The position numbers and the translations under genes are program-made. A DNA stretch of 24,149 nt from a virus, in IMG/VR virus record IMGVR_UViG_3300046817_000264, positions 1 through 24,149 of that record. One strand, written 5' to 3'. This document shows, piece after piece, positions 1-6,932 of this stretch. How positions within the stretch are numbered: the first letter of the stretch is position 1; the number at the start of each line of letters is the position of its first letter. The notes under the pieces are model-generated. The model did no database searches and was not told the origin of the DNA. It saw only the letters and a list, made by a program, of their open reading frames with translations.

Positions 1-132
1 CACTCGCCGAAGCCGGCCGATCACCTCAAGTGGGCCTTGGAGAAGCCGCCGCATCCGGCTATGGTTGTTGGGGAGCCCCTGAAGACGTGTCCCTGCGGCC
101 GCCTGATCTGCAAGGTGTGCAAATGGCCCTAG
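1..132 (+). CDS. C-terminal fragment of a Cys-rich protein, 5' end outside window
   Basis: An open frame enters from the left edge in frame 1 and stops with TAG at 130-132, giving 43 residues. Its end carries four cysteines in a CxC...CxxC arrangement (TCPCGRLICKVC), which looks like a small zinc-binding knuckle. I do not recognise the family and the N-terminus is missing. It overlaps the start of the next gene (ATG at 123) by 10 bases, the same tight packing seen in the rest of the plus-strand block, which supports it being translated. It could instead be a chance open frame, since only 132 bases are visible. Confidence 0.45.
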   Translation, partial: HSPKPADHLKWALEKPPHPAMVVGEPLKTCPCGRLICKVCKWP

Positions 133-320
133 TCATCATCCTGTTCACGTTCCTCGCCGGCTGCGATGCCGCGTGGCATCTGCACCATGACGCGCCGCCG
201 AAGAGCCAGTCGTGGGACCAGGAAAATCTCAAGGCCGGCGACAACACTTGCCGCACGATGGTCTACCGGGTAAACCCGGCAACGAAGGAGCTCGAGCAAT
301 GCCCGCCGGATTCACTCTGA
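123..320 (+). CDS. small lipoprotein, possible Rz1-like outer-membrane spanin
   Basis: This is a 65-residue protein. The chosen start, ATG at 123, is preceded by AAGG at a 7-base spacing and gives a short hydrophobic leader (MALVIILFTF) followed by the lipobox LAGC at residues 11-14. Signal peptidase II would leave a mature chain of about 52 residues attached to lipid at Cys14. An upstream in-frame ATG at 30 would bury the leader and is less likely. The leader lacks the usual basic N-terminal residues. The mature part contains two further cysteines and two PP pairs but is not strongly proline-rich. Small phage lipoproteins are often the outer-membrane half of the spanin lysis complex (Rz1). 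That is an inference here, because no Rz partner or endolysin lies in the window. The next gene starts inside its last codons. Confidence 0.6.
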   Translation: MALVIILFTFLAGCDAAWHLHHDAPPKSQSWDQENLKAGDNTCRTMVYRVNPATKELEQCPPDSL

Positions 321-1024
321 TCGTTCCCTATTACCGCCAGCCGCTGATGCTGCAGCTGCAGATGACGCAGTGGCGACACTACCCGACCGACGTGAAGGTC
401 ATCTTGGTGGACGACGGCAGCCCGGAGGATGCGGAGCAGTACATCGACCATCCGCCGAGCCAGCTGAGCCTGTACCGCATCACCAAAGACATCCCGTGGA
501 ACCGCAACGGCGCGCGTAACCTCGGCGCCCATGTGGCGACAACCGAGTGGATCATGCACGTCGACATCGACCACGTCATGTCGGCGAACGTGATGGCTGA
601 GCTCATGCTGTGGCTGCCCGCGGCACACGATGACTGGTACCGCTTCCGGCGCTTCCGCGTGGGCATGGCCGACGAGACGCGCAACAAAGATAGTCTCCCA
701 CGAGACGCAGAACATGGGGAGATAAAGCCCCACATCGACAGCTACCTCATGAAGCGCAAAGCCTATCTCGATCTTGGAGGTTACGATGAACGTTATGCTG
801 GCTGCCTCGGTGGCGGCGGGGTATTTCTCCGGCGCGCTACTGAGGCGCTGGGCACGCCGCATGTGCTGGCCTTCCCGCTGGACGTCTACACCCGCAGCGT
901 TGTGCCAGACTCAAGCGAACACACTCTCTCGCGGGACACCGCAGAGTACGGCCGGCGCAAGCGCGCCTTCGGACATCTGAAGCCGATCAAGCCCCTCAAC
1001 TTCCCTTGGCATCAAGTGCTATGA
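299..1024 (+). CDS. GT2-family glycosyltransferase (GT-A fold)
   Basis: A 241-residue protein. The ATG at 299 has a GGAG ribosome site about 8 bases upstream and begins directly with the beta-strand FTLIVPYYRQ typical of GT2 enzymes. The nucleotide-binding motif VDDGS is at residues 37-41 and the metal-binding DXD-type motif HVDID at 87-91. GGYDE at 160-164 matches the acceptor-side GG(F/Y)DE motif of the family, but the ED pair that normally follows is replaced by a Gly run (GCLGGGG). The family transfers a sugar from a nucleotide-sugar donor to an acceptor; donor and acceptor cannot be predicted. It has no membrane segment, so it should act in the cytoplasm. It overlaps the preceding lipoprotein by 22 bases and the following methyltransferase by ATGA, placing it first in a four-gene coupled set. 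Confidence 0.85.
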   Translation: MPAGFTLIVPYYRQPLMLQLQMTQWRHYPTDVKVILVDDGSPEDAEQYIDHPPSQLSLYRITKDIPWNRNGARNLGAHVATTEWIMHVDIDHVMSANVMAELMLWLPAAHDDWYRFRRFRVGMADETRNKDSLPRDAEHGEIKPHIDSYLMKRKAYLDLGGYDERYAGCLGGGGVFLRRATEALGTPHVLAFPLDVYTRSVVPDSSEHTLSRDTAEYGRRKRAFGHLKPIKPLNFPWHQVL

Positions 1025-1587
1025 AAATCTTCTTAGACGTAGGCGCCCACGTCGGGCAGACTCTGAAGGCTGTCCGCGATCTGCCCTTCGATCGCATTCA
1101 TTGCTTCGAGCCCGTGCCCCAGCACTGGCCTATCCTGAGCAAACTGGCGCTTGGATACCCCGCCATCATCGAGAAGTTCGGGCTGTGGGGCAGCAACGCC
1201 AAGGTGCGGCTGTATGATCCGGGCTCTATGGGCGCGAGCCTCTGGCAGCGCGAGGGCCGCGGCACGCACTACACTACCTGCCAGATGCGAGACGCGGCCG
1301 ACTGGTTTGCCGCCAACATCGCCGATCACGACGAGGTATACATGAAGCTCAACTGCGAAGGCGCGGAGCTCGATGTCCTCGATAACCTGATCGACAACAA
1401 CTGCCTGCCGACACATACGTTGGTGATGTTCGACGCGCACAAGATCCCTGAATTGCACGGCCACTTGGCCGCCACGCGGGAGCGGCTTCTGGCCCACCCT
1501 AGCGTGCTGAGCTCAAAGCAGATCCAGCACGGCGCCACGCACGAGGCACGCATCCGCAACTGGCTGACGATGGTAGGCTTCTCATGA
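1021..1587 (+). CDS. FkbM-like SAM-dependent methyltransferase
   Basis: A 188-residue protein. The ATG at 1021 overlaps the previous stop as ATGA, so I prefer it to an in-frame ATG at 1006. Motif I of class I methyltransferases is clear: FLDVGAHVGQT at residues 4-14. It is followed by HCFEPVP at 27-33, which is characteristic of the FkbM family, and by YMKLNCEGAELDVLDN at 107-122, equivalent to the family's KxDxEGxExxVL segment. FkbM enzymes O-methylate sugars or related metabolites. Placed between glycosyltransferases, it probably methylates the glycan they build, a common way to cap or mask a sugar chain. It is shorter than typical FkbM proteins of about 220-280 residues but contains the whole core. 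It overlaps the next gene by ATGA. Confidence 0.82.
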   Translation: MKIFLDVGAHVGQTLKAVRDLPFDRIHCFEPVPQHWPILSKLALGYPAIIEKFGLWGSNAKVRLYDPGSMGASLWQREGRGTHYTTCQMRDAADWFAANIADHDEVYMKLNCEGAELDVLDNLIDNNCLPTHTLVMFDAHKIPELHGHLAATRERLLAHPSVLSSKQIQHGATHEARIRNWLTMVGFS

Positions 1588-2225
1588 AAGTCATGAGCGA
1601 ATTCGCCACGATACAGATGGCACTCGAGGGATGGTCGCTGTCCCGCTTCGGTGACGGCGAGATAAAGATGGCAGCGGGCACCGGCTACGTGCGCGAGCCC
1701 GGCAGCCCCAAGCTGGCCGCCGAGCTCAGCGCCATCCTGAAGCAGCCGCGGGCCCGGTGCCTGCCGTGCATCCCCACGTTCGACCCGGAGGGGCCAAAGG
1801 GCGGCAACTGGCAGCGGCACAAGCGGCGCTTCGAAGCCGCGATCGTGCCGGAGTACACCTACGGCTCAGCCTTCATCAGCCGCCCAGACAGCGCCCCGTG
1901 GATCAACACGCGCGCCTACTACAATCTGATTTCGCAGCTGTGGGCTGGCAAGACGGTGGCTGTGCTGGCCGAGCCCGCCAACTCCATCATGAAGGTGCTG
2001 GCCCTGACGGCGCGCAAGATCAAGCACGTCGAGTGCCCGCACCGGGAGTCATATGCCCGCATCGACGAATTCGAAAAGGCGCTGCGCTCCGGCAAGCCCG
2101 ACGTGATAATCATGTCGTGCGGCCCCACGGCTACCTGCCTGGCGAACCGCCTGTCGAAGTACCACCACGCGATCGACATTGGAAGTGCCGGCGGCTTCCT
2201 GCTGAAGCTGGCGTGCGCGCGATAG
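1584..2225 (+). CDS. GT-D fold (DUF1792-like) glycosyltransferase
   Basis: A 213-residue protein starting with ATG at 1584, in an ATGA overlap with the methyltransferase. The N-terminal motif LSRFGDGEIKM (residues 19-29) matches the RFGDGE signature of DUF1792/GT-D glycosyltransferases, where the Asp-x-Glu pair coordinates metal and nucleotide sugar. A second conserved-looking segment near the C-terminus, AIDIGSAGGF (196-205), fits the DxG element of that fold. The centre has a Rossmann-like strand GKTVAVLAEP (122-131). GT-D enzymes in bacteria extend O-glycans on surface proteins. The acceptor here is unknown; it could be the sugar laid down by the GT2 neighbour. The assignment rests mainly on the RFGDGE motif and length. 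Confidence 0.7.
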   Translation: MKVMSEFATIQMALEGWSLSRFGDGEIKMAAGTGYVREPGSPKLAAELSAILKQPRARCLPCIPTFDPEGPKGGNWQRHKRRFEAAIVPEYTYGSAFISRPDSAPWINTRAYYNLISQLWAGKTVAVLAEPANSIMKVLALTARKIKHVECPHRESYARIDEFEKALRSGKPDVIIMSCGPTATCLANRLSKYHHAIDIGSAGGFLLKLACAR

Positions 2226-2977
2226 TCACATGGCTCTGGGGCGGCACGCGCAACTTCGCGCCGGCCCACGTCAATATCATGGAGCGAATGATTAACCGCC
2301 ACATGAGCGGCGGCCCCTACAATTTCATCTGCATCACCGACTCACCCAAGGAACAATTCAGTGAACACGTCAACGTCCTTGCCACCCCTCCCGAAGCAGC
2401 CCTCTTGTCCGATCTGCGTTCCCCAGAGGGCCCTCGCTTTCCTTCGTGTTATAGACGACTTTGGATGTTCTCTGAAGCTGCTCGGCTTCTCGGATCACGA
2501 TGTCTACTCCTGGACATTGACGTCGTGGTCCTCGGCGATCTTTCGCCACTATTCGAACTGCAGGGTGAATTTGTCGGATGGTATCCGTACCGGGACTGGG
2601 GAGTGCGCCGCAAAAGATTTGGCGGAGGCATCTACATTATATCAACCGGAACGCGACTCAAAGTGTGGGACGGTTTCGTGGCCTCACCTCGCAACGCAAT
2701 CGCAGCTGCCCGCCGGGCGGGATACCGTGGTTCAGACCAAGGATGGATTAGCTACTGCCTCGCAGAGCGCGAGCCCTACATGTCGAGAGCCGCGGGAATC
2801 TACTCAGTCCGCGACCCCGGCATATCGAGACTGGCTCCCCCGGTAGACGCAAGACTCGTGCAGTTCAACGGCGGGACAAAGCCGTGGGCGTCCGACTGGC
2901 CGTGGGTCAGGGGCGCTTGGCAGCCAGTGCCGACGCTACGTCCACGCGATCTTGATTCTGCCGAAGCAGTATCGTGA
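2213..2977 (+). CDS. DXD glycosyltransferase, last gene of the cassette
   Basis: A 254-residue protein. The start is GTG at 2213, which overlaps the end of the previous gene by 13 bases and opens with IVTWLWGG, the usual beginning of this family; much longer in-frame reading to 1757 would only duplicate the upstream gene in another frame. Visible elements are HVNIM followed by FICITDS (residues 19-23 and 38-44), the metal-binding LLLDIDVVVLGDL (98-110), FGGGIYI (136-142), SDQGW (174-178) and VQFNGGTKPW (216-225). This order (WG..., TDS, DID, SDQ, final FxG...KPW) resembles GT8/GT32-like retaining transferases. The last 20 residues lie beyond the recognisable domain and overlap a convergent gene by 71 bases. 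Positions 2340-2900 are less GC-rich than the three upstream genes. Confidence 0.8.
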   Translation: MRAIVTWLWGGTRNFAPAHVNIMERMINRHMSGGPYNFICITDSPKEQFSEHVNVLATPPEAALLSDLRSPEGPRFPSCYRRLWMFSEAARLLGSRCLLLDIDVVVLGDLSPLFELQGEFVGWYPYRDWGVRRKRFGGGIYIISTGTRLKVWDGFVASPRNAIAAARRAGYRGSDQGWISYCLAEREPYMSRAAGIYSVRDPGISRLAPPVDARLVQFNGGTKPWASDWPWVRGAWQPVPTLRPRDLDSAEAVS

Positions 2978-3188
2978 GGATCTGGGTGTGGTTCGCTGAC
3001 ATCTGATCGGCGACTTCTGTCAGCCGGTCCGTTACAGCCGCCAGGGCGGTGTCGTGCTTCTTCCCGACTTCCGTGAACTGCTCGGAGTCGTGCTTCATGT
3101 GCGAGCGGCCGACCCACGCTACGATCATAGCCGCCGCAACCCAGCCGCCCTTTGCTATCTCCCAAAGGCTGAATCCCGTTGTATCCAC
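2907..3188 (-). CDS. single-helix membrane protein, holin-like
   Basis: A 93-residue protein from GTG at 3188, chosen because AGAGG lies six bases upstream and the stop of the previous gene is one base away. A GTG at 3203 would add five residues without a ribosome site. One hydrophobic segment (GGWVAAAMIVAWVG) lies near the N-terminus. It is followed by a polar helix with heptad-like spacing (TALAAVTDRLTEVADQM) and a basic tail. Small proteins with one N-terminal membrane span and a coiled coil at the end of a late operon are often holins or holin-associated proteins, but no signature proves it; it could be another small membrane protein. Its 3' end is antisense to the end of the plus-strand glycosyltransferase. 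Confidence 0.62.
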   Translation of the reverse strand: MDTTGFSLWEIAKGGWVAAAMIVAWVGRSHMKHDSEQFTEVGKKHDTALAAVTDRLTEVADQMSANHTQILTILLRQNQDRVDVASALAAKRP

Positions 3189-3189
3189 C

Positions 3190-3384
3190 TTAGACCTCTG
3201 CACCGGGCGGGGGCGGCGTGCTGGCTTGCGCCGGTGCCGCTGTCACGATGACAAACTCGCCCGACGCCAGGCACCGCAACATGTTCCGTGTTGCGATGAC
3301 GGCGTCGAGCGACTCGTCGTTTGCCGCGATCTGTGTTTTGGAAATCAGCTGAAGCGCTACGCTGGCGCAAGCTTTGACGTCCAT
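3190..3384 (-). CDS. small phage protein of unknown function
   Basis: A 64-residue protein whose ATG at 3384 shares one base with the stop of the preceding gene (TAATG), so translation is probably coupled. The first 45 residues look like a compact helical region with two cysteines (Cys6, Cys38). The end is a flexible tail with a PPPP run. There is no membrane segment or recognisable domain. It sits between a virion-protein-like gene and the holin-like gene, so it may belong to the lysis or structural set. The evidence for its being a gene is the start-stop coupling and the fit into an otherwise gapless operon. Confidence 0.6.
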   Translation of the reverse strand: MDVKACASVALQLISKTQIAANDESLDAVIATRNMLRCLASGEFVIVTAAPAQASTPPPPGAEV

Positions 3385-3704
3385 TAGATTATCGACACGT
3401 CAGCGTTGACCGTGATGGTCAGCTTGCTGGCGCTATCCGCGTAACCTTGGAAAATCTCACCGGCCTCGAGCGTGTAGTTCGCGTAGTCGTCGAAGTACCC
3501 ACCGTTGGCTGCGATCGTGGTGGTCATGTACAGGCGCGTGCCCGCGGCATCGGCGCCAATCGACAGCGTGAACGTATGACTTGCGGAGTCGGTGTTCACG
3601 ATATGGATGCGCTTCAGCGTGGCCTTCTGCCCCGAGCTAACGGTGTACAGGGTGCCGGCCGTATTACTCAGCTGAGTAGGACCGACGATTCGTTTCATGG
3701 TCAT
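3384..3704 (-). CDS. small beta-rich virion-associated protein
   Basis: A 106-residue protein with a strong ribosome site, AGGAGG, eight bases before ATG at 3704; a second in-frame ATG two codons in is less well placed. The sequence alternates short hydrophobic and polar strands (LYTVSSGQKATLKRIHIVN, then FTLSIGADAAGTRLYM). This type is common among small phage virion proteins and resembles a single beta-sandwich domain. No catalytic motif or membrane segment is visible. The family recurs next to tail fibres and may decorate or plug the fibre or capsid. That role is inferred from position and fold impression only. Confidence 0.72.
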   Translation of the reverse strand: MTMKRIVGPTQLSNTAGTLYTVSSGQKATLKRIHIVNTDSASHTFTLSIGADAAGTRLYMTTTIAANGGYFDDYANYTLEAGEIFQGYADSASKLTITVNADVSII

Positions 3705-3738
3705 GGAAAAACCCTCCTGGGGTCAGTGTATAGGAACG

Positions 3739-3933
3739 TCATATCGCTGTCGATGCCTGCCCGGTCCCGGTCACGGGCAGGGGGGCCACGGGGCTCATCG
3801 AGAAGCCCCCCTCCGGCAACGGCGTCGGCGGCGACACGCCGCCGCTACTCATTGTGGCGACAATGCCCGCAACGGCGGGCGACGCGGCTGTGCCAGTCGG
3901 AAACGGGGTAATCGGGGTGAACGTGTTGCTCAT
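3739..3933 (-). CDS. low-complexity small protein, unknown
   Basis: A 64-residue protein starting at ATG 3933, which overlaps the stop of the upstream gene as ATGA. The composition is dominated by Pro, Thr, Ser, Gly and Ala (for example TPITPFPTG and SPPTPLPEGG), with almost no charged residues, so it is probably extended or disordered. No domain is recognised. It lies between two virion-like proteins. A 34-base gap before the next gene holds that gene's ribosome site and no obvious terminator. Confidence 0.55.
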   Translation of the reverse strand: MSNTFTPITPFPTGTAASPAVAGIVATMSSGGVSPPTPLPEGGFSMSPVAPLPVTGTGQASTAI

Positions 3934-4889
3934 TGCCAGAGCCTCAGAACACCGTAACTGGTGAGGCCGAGGTTTATGCTGGCGATGGAGGTACTAGGCA
4001 CCTGCCCGCAGATATACGTCAGCGATGTGCTGCCGAGGATAGTCACCGTCACAGTGGACCCGAGCGAAACTTCAGTCAGGTTAGCCATTGCAAAAGCATT
4101 CGTTATGCCGGTTCCGGGCGCGCTGGCTGTAGGCGCATACTGCCAACACGGGAAAACATATCCGGCGGTTCCTACGATAGTGGAAAGCTGCGAGTTCGAC
4201 GTGCCCCACGGTACGGCACACCAGTTATTAGCGACCCATCCCGCGCCGCCGCCGCCGAGCGCGAGCCATGTGGTCGTGGCCGCGTTGTACCACTGGAACG
4301 GCATACCGCTATTGCCGTTGATCGTGTTGGCCGCCGCTGCTGCCGCCTGAAATCCTATGGCGGCTGAAGTCGGAGCGCCCGTGTTATCCACGCTGCGGAT
4401 AACCATGAAGGAGTACATGGACTCGTTAGCGACAGCCCCGTTCTGTTTAAAGTCTATCCACAGCACGCCCTGCGTCGCGTTGTAGCAACCGCGCGAAGTG
4501 TAGTTCGTTACGGTGCTGAGGGGGCCGGCGTTGACCGTGCAGGACGCGCGCGAGCTAAGGCCCGTTAGCGTGCCGGAGCCGTTAGAGCCTGTGCCCACCG
4601 TGACCCACAGCCCCGGAGACGTTGAGGTGCCGCCGGTGCCCGGCTCGATCTTTATGAAGATCGGCGTCGTGCTCTGGAGCGTGTCGTTGAACTTGAGGAT
4701 GTAGTACCCGGCCGCTGTGGTCGTGGCGGGACGCGTCGTCGCCGTCATCGGAAACGCAAGCTGGCCCGTGTCGGTCGTCTGCGTGAGGCCGAGCGTGGTG
4801 ATGAGCATGGTCATCAGCTCGTTGCCCCAAGTGCGGAAGCCCGCGTCTGAGGTGTGGTCGAAAACGGTGTTGGTTGATGCGGTGGTCAT
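3930..4889 (-). CDS. phage virion protein, fibre-associated type
   Basis: A 319-residue protein. The N-terminus has a motif frequent in phage structural proteins downstream of fibres (FDHTSDAGFRTWGNEL, residues 10-25). It continues with GLTQTTDTGQLAFP and a beta-rich stretch containing FNDTLQSTTPIFIKIEPG. The rest is rich in Thr, Gly, Ser and Ala and low in charge, as expected for an exposed beta-structured virion protein. There is no enzymatic motif. It follows the collagen-like fibre after a nine-base gap and is coupled by ATGA to the next small gene. I recognise the family by its N-terminal pattern but do not know an assigned function; a fibre tip, spike accessory or capsid fibre are all possible. 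Confidence 0.75.
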   Translation of the reverse strand: MTTASTNTVFDHTSDAGFRTWGNELMTMLITTLGLTQTTDTGQLAFPMTATTRPATTTAAGYYILKFNDTLQSTTPIFIKIEPGTGGTSTSPGLWVTVGTGSNGSGTLTGLSSRASCTVNAGPLSTVTNYTSRGCYNATQGVLWIDFKQNGAVANESMYSFMVIRSVDNTGAPTSAAIGFQAAAAAANTINGNSGMPFQWYNAATTTWLALGGGGAGWVANNWCAVPWGTSNSQLSTIVGTAGYVFPCWQYAPTASAPGTGITNAFAMANLTEVSLGSTVTVTILGSTSLTYICGQVPSTSIASINLGLTSYGVLRLWQ

Positions 4890-4898
4890 GGTGGTGCC

Positions 4899-6932
4899 TT
4901 AATTGAGCGCCCAATAGAGTGTGAGGGAGACGTTGTTAAACCCCTTGCTGGTGACAGTATTAGTCCAGCCCGTAAGGGAGCCGTTCTTGCGCACGCTGAT
5001 GGTGCCGCTGGATGCGACGTCAACAGAGACGATAGCCGCGGCCGTCAACTGCGAGCCGGCGTCGATGAAGCAAAAGGATGGCACTAGCTGTACCCAGTTT
5101 CGCGTAGGGGTTATCTCGGCGGGCAAACCAGTGAACGTCAGCGCGTTGCTGCCGCTGGTCATCGCCGCGAAAGCCGGAATCTGCATCATCACCACGTTGC
5201 CCATCTTCGCCCATACGGCCGTTACCGTGGGGGCAGTGGTGCCGCCAGTCTGCGTGAGCGTGGACGTGCCGGTGTCTGGGGTCATATCCACAGCGCCGCC
5301 TACCGTGGCGCCGTACCCGAGGATTGCGCCGTCACCGCGCACTTCGAAATAGTTTTTGGCTCCCGTGTAGTCTTGGCATATCAGGCTCCAGTCGGATGAA
5401 CTGTTACCGGCCTTGATCGCCACACCGTAAGCGGTGCTGCCACTCTTGACAGATACGACGGCTAGCGCGTTGTTGGCGCCGCTGCCGTTGAACGTGAAGT
5501 TGGAGATGCCGGTGCCCGTGGGCGGCCCGAAGGTGCCCACGCCGTCGCCGCGGATGTTGAAGTAGTCGTGGACGCCGGTATTATCCGCCACGTCGAACGC
5601 AGTGTCCGAGCTATTGGTGCCCGCGTTGATCTGAAGCCCGTCAGAGTGCCCCGTGGTGGCCGACCCTATGATCTGTACCGGCAGATCGGCAGCATTCTGA
5701 ACGTAGACGTTGTTGCCAGCGGTCGGCTGGAATGTCCACGAGCCAGTCAGCGTGGGCGAAGAGCCTTCGACCGCGGCGATAGCCCGCGCATCCGTGTAGC
5801 CATCCGAGGCAGTCGAGCCTACACGCTTGAGCGTCAGCAGGATGACGATGCTGGTAAAGATGCTGGTCGAATTGAGGTGGAACAGGACAGAGTCGCCGGC
5901 CGACAGCGCCACCGAGTTGAATTCGGTCAGCGCGGTATCCAGGTAATACTTGCCGCCGCTCACGAGTAGCGGCGAATTCATGATGGTGTTCGTCACCGTC
6001 GGCGGGTAGTTCGCCGAGCCCGAAGGCGTGCGCCAGATGTCGATGGAGCAGGAGCCCGTGCCGCCTTCGGTCAGGATGGCGGCGCTGGTAATCGTGCAGT
6101 CTTCGGCGATCGTGATAGGGATGTCGCTCGCCGGCACGGTGAGCGCGATGACGCTCGACCATGTACCGCCGCGCTGCTGAATGAGCGCCGAGGAGTTCAT
6201 GCCAGGGGGGCCCTGCTCGCCTTCCGCGCCAACGTCGCCCTCGAGCGGAGGGCCGGAAGGCCCCTGCGCACCGGGCGGGCCGTCAGCGCCGGCCGAGCCA
6301 GTAGCCCCAGTAGCGCCCGTAGCGCCCGTAGGGCCGGGCACCGGGTCGCCGTCCTGCCCAGCCGGGCCCTCATCGCCTGCGGGGCCTAGCGGCCCTGCGG
6401 GGCCCTGCGCGCCATCTGCGCCCGTAGCTCCTGTAGCGCCCGTAGCGCCGGTCGGGCCGGTAGGGCCGGGCACTGGGTCGCCATCCTGCCCGTCGGCGCC
6501 ATCCTCGCCTGCAGGGCCTGGAACGGCCGTGCCGGGCGGCCCGTCGTTGCCGGTGTCGCCCTTGGGGCCCTGAGCGCCCGGCGGGCCGGGGTCGCCGTCC
6601 GCGCCGTCACCGCCCGCGCCGCCTTCGACGATCGGGAAGTTCCGGGTATGGAAGGTGCCATCCGAGTCGCGCACCACCGCGCCCTGCCCGCTGAGGGCGG
6701 CCAGCTGGGTGATGTTCGGCGGGATATTGAGAATGCGTATCCACTGGACATTCTGGTCCGAGCTCGAGCTCGAGCCGACGCCCAGCAGGGCGGCCAGCTG
6801 CGCCACGGTCAGGACGCTGCCGCTGGGGCCGCGGAGGTCGACGCCAATGGTGGCACCGGCAGTGGCGCCCGAGTCGATGACGACTGACTTGTTGTTGCCC
6901 CCGACTATGGGGACTCGAATCCTACTCGCCAT
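4899..6932 (-). CDS. tail fibre / receptor-binding protein with collagen-like stalk
   Basis: A 677-residue protein. Residues 1-103 form a non-repetitive head that should attach to the virion. Residues 104-245 are collagen-like Gly-X-Y repeats, including GATGATGATG twice. Residues 250-375 look like a beta-sandwich. Two related beta-repeats follow, each ending in YF(N/E)(I/V)RGDG (457-464 and 528-535). Residues 566-677 have the strand pattern of a C-terminal receptor-binding domain (VWAKMGNVVMM, then NALTFTGLP). Collagen-like triple helices serve as trimeric stalks in phage fibres, so a trimer is expected. ATG at 6932 overlaps the previous stop by 11 bases. This is the best candidate for host recognition in the window. 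A secreted bacterial collagen-like protein is unlikely, given the neighbours and the lack of a signal peptide. Confidence 0.88.
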   Translation of the reverse strand: MASRIRVPIVGGNNKSVVIDSGATAGATIGVDLRGPSGSVLTVAQLAALLGVGSSSSSDQNVQWIRILNIPPNITQLAALSGQGAVVRDSDGTFHTRNFPIVEGGAGGDGADGDPGPPGAQGPKGDTGNDGPPGTAVPGPAGEDGADGQDGDPVPGPTGPTGATGATGATGADGAQGPAGPLGPAGDEGPAGQDGDPVPGPTGATGATGATGSAGADGPPGAQGPSGPPLEGDVGAEGEQGPPGMNSSALIQQRGGTWSSVIALTVPASDIPITIAEDCTITSAAILTEGGTGSCSIDIWRTPSGSANYPPTVTNTIMNSPLLVSGGKYYLDTALTEFNSVALSAGDSVLFHLNSTSIFTSIVILLTLKRVGSTASDGYTDARAIAAVEGSSPTLTGSWTFQPTAGNNVYVQNAADLPVQIIGSATTGHSDGLQINAGTNSSDTAFDVADNTGVHDYFNIRGDGVGTFGPPTGTGISNFTFNGSGANNALAVVSVKSGSTAYGVAIKAGNSSSDWSLICQDYTGAKNYFEVRGDGAILGYGATVGGAVDMTPDTGTSTLTQTGGTTAPTVTAVWAKMGNVVMMQIPAFAAMTSGSNALTFTGLPAEITPTRNWVQLVPSFCFIDAGSQLTAAAIVSVDVASSGTISVRKNGSLTGWTNTVTSKGFNNVSLTLYWALN
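6198..6623 (-). repeat. collagen-like Gly-X-Y coding repeat
   Basis: This stretch encodes residues 104-245 of the fibre with Gly at nearly every third position. It contains short tandem nine-base units coding GAT GAT GAT around 6301-6330 and 6421-6452. A longer near-duplicate codes GQDGDPVPGPTG at 6324-6359 and again at 6456-6491. The arrangement suggests expansion by internal duplication and makes the region prone to length variation. Confidence 0.9.

Noticed and set aside
263-862. Minus-strand 199-codon frame opposite the GT2 gene
   Set aside because: The GT2 frame has DDGS, DID and GGYDE motifs and a good ribosome site; the opposite frame is a shadow.
2361-2846. Plus-strand 161-codon frame inside the last glycosyltransferase gene
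   Set aside because: The overlapping frame has all the transferase motifs, while this one has none and no ribosome site.
6181-6573. Plus-strand Pro/Gly/Ala-rich repetitive frame
   Set aside because: It is the antisense shadow of the collagen-like repeat of the fibre gene.
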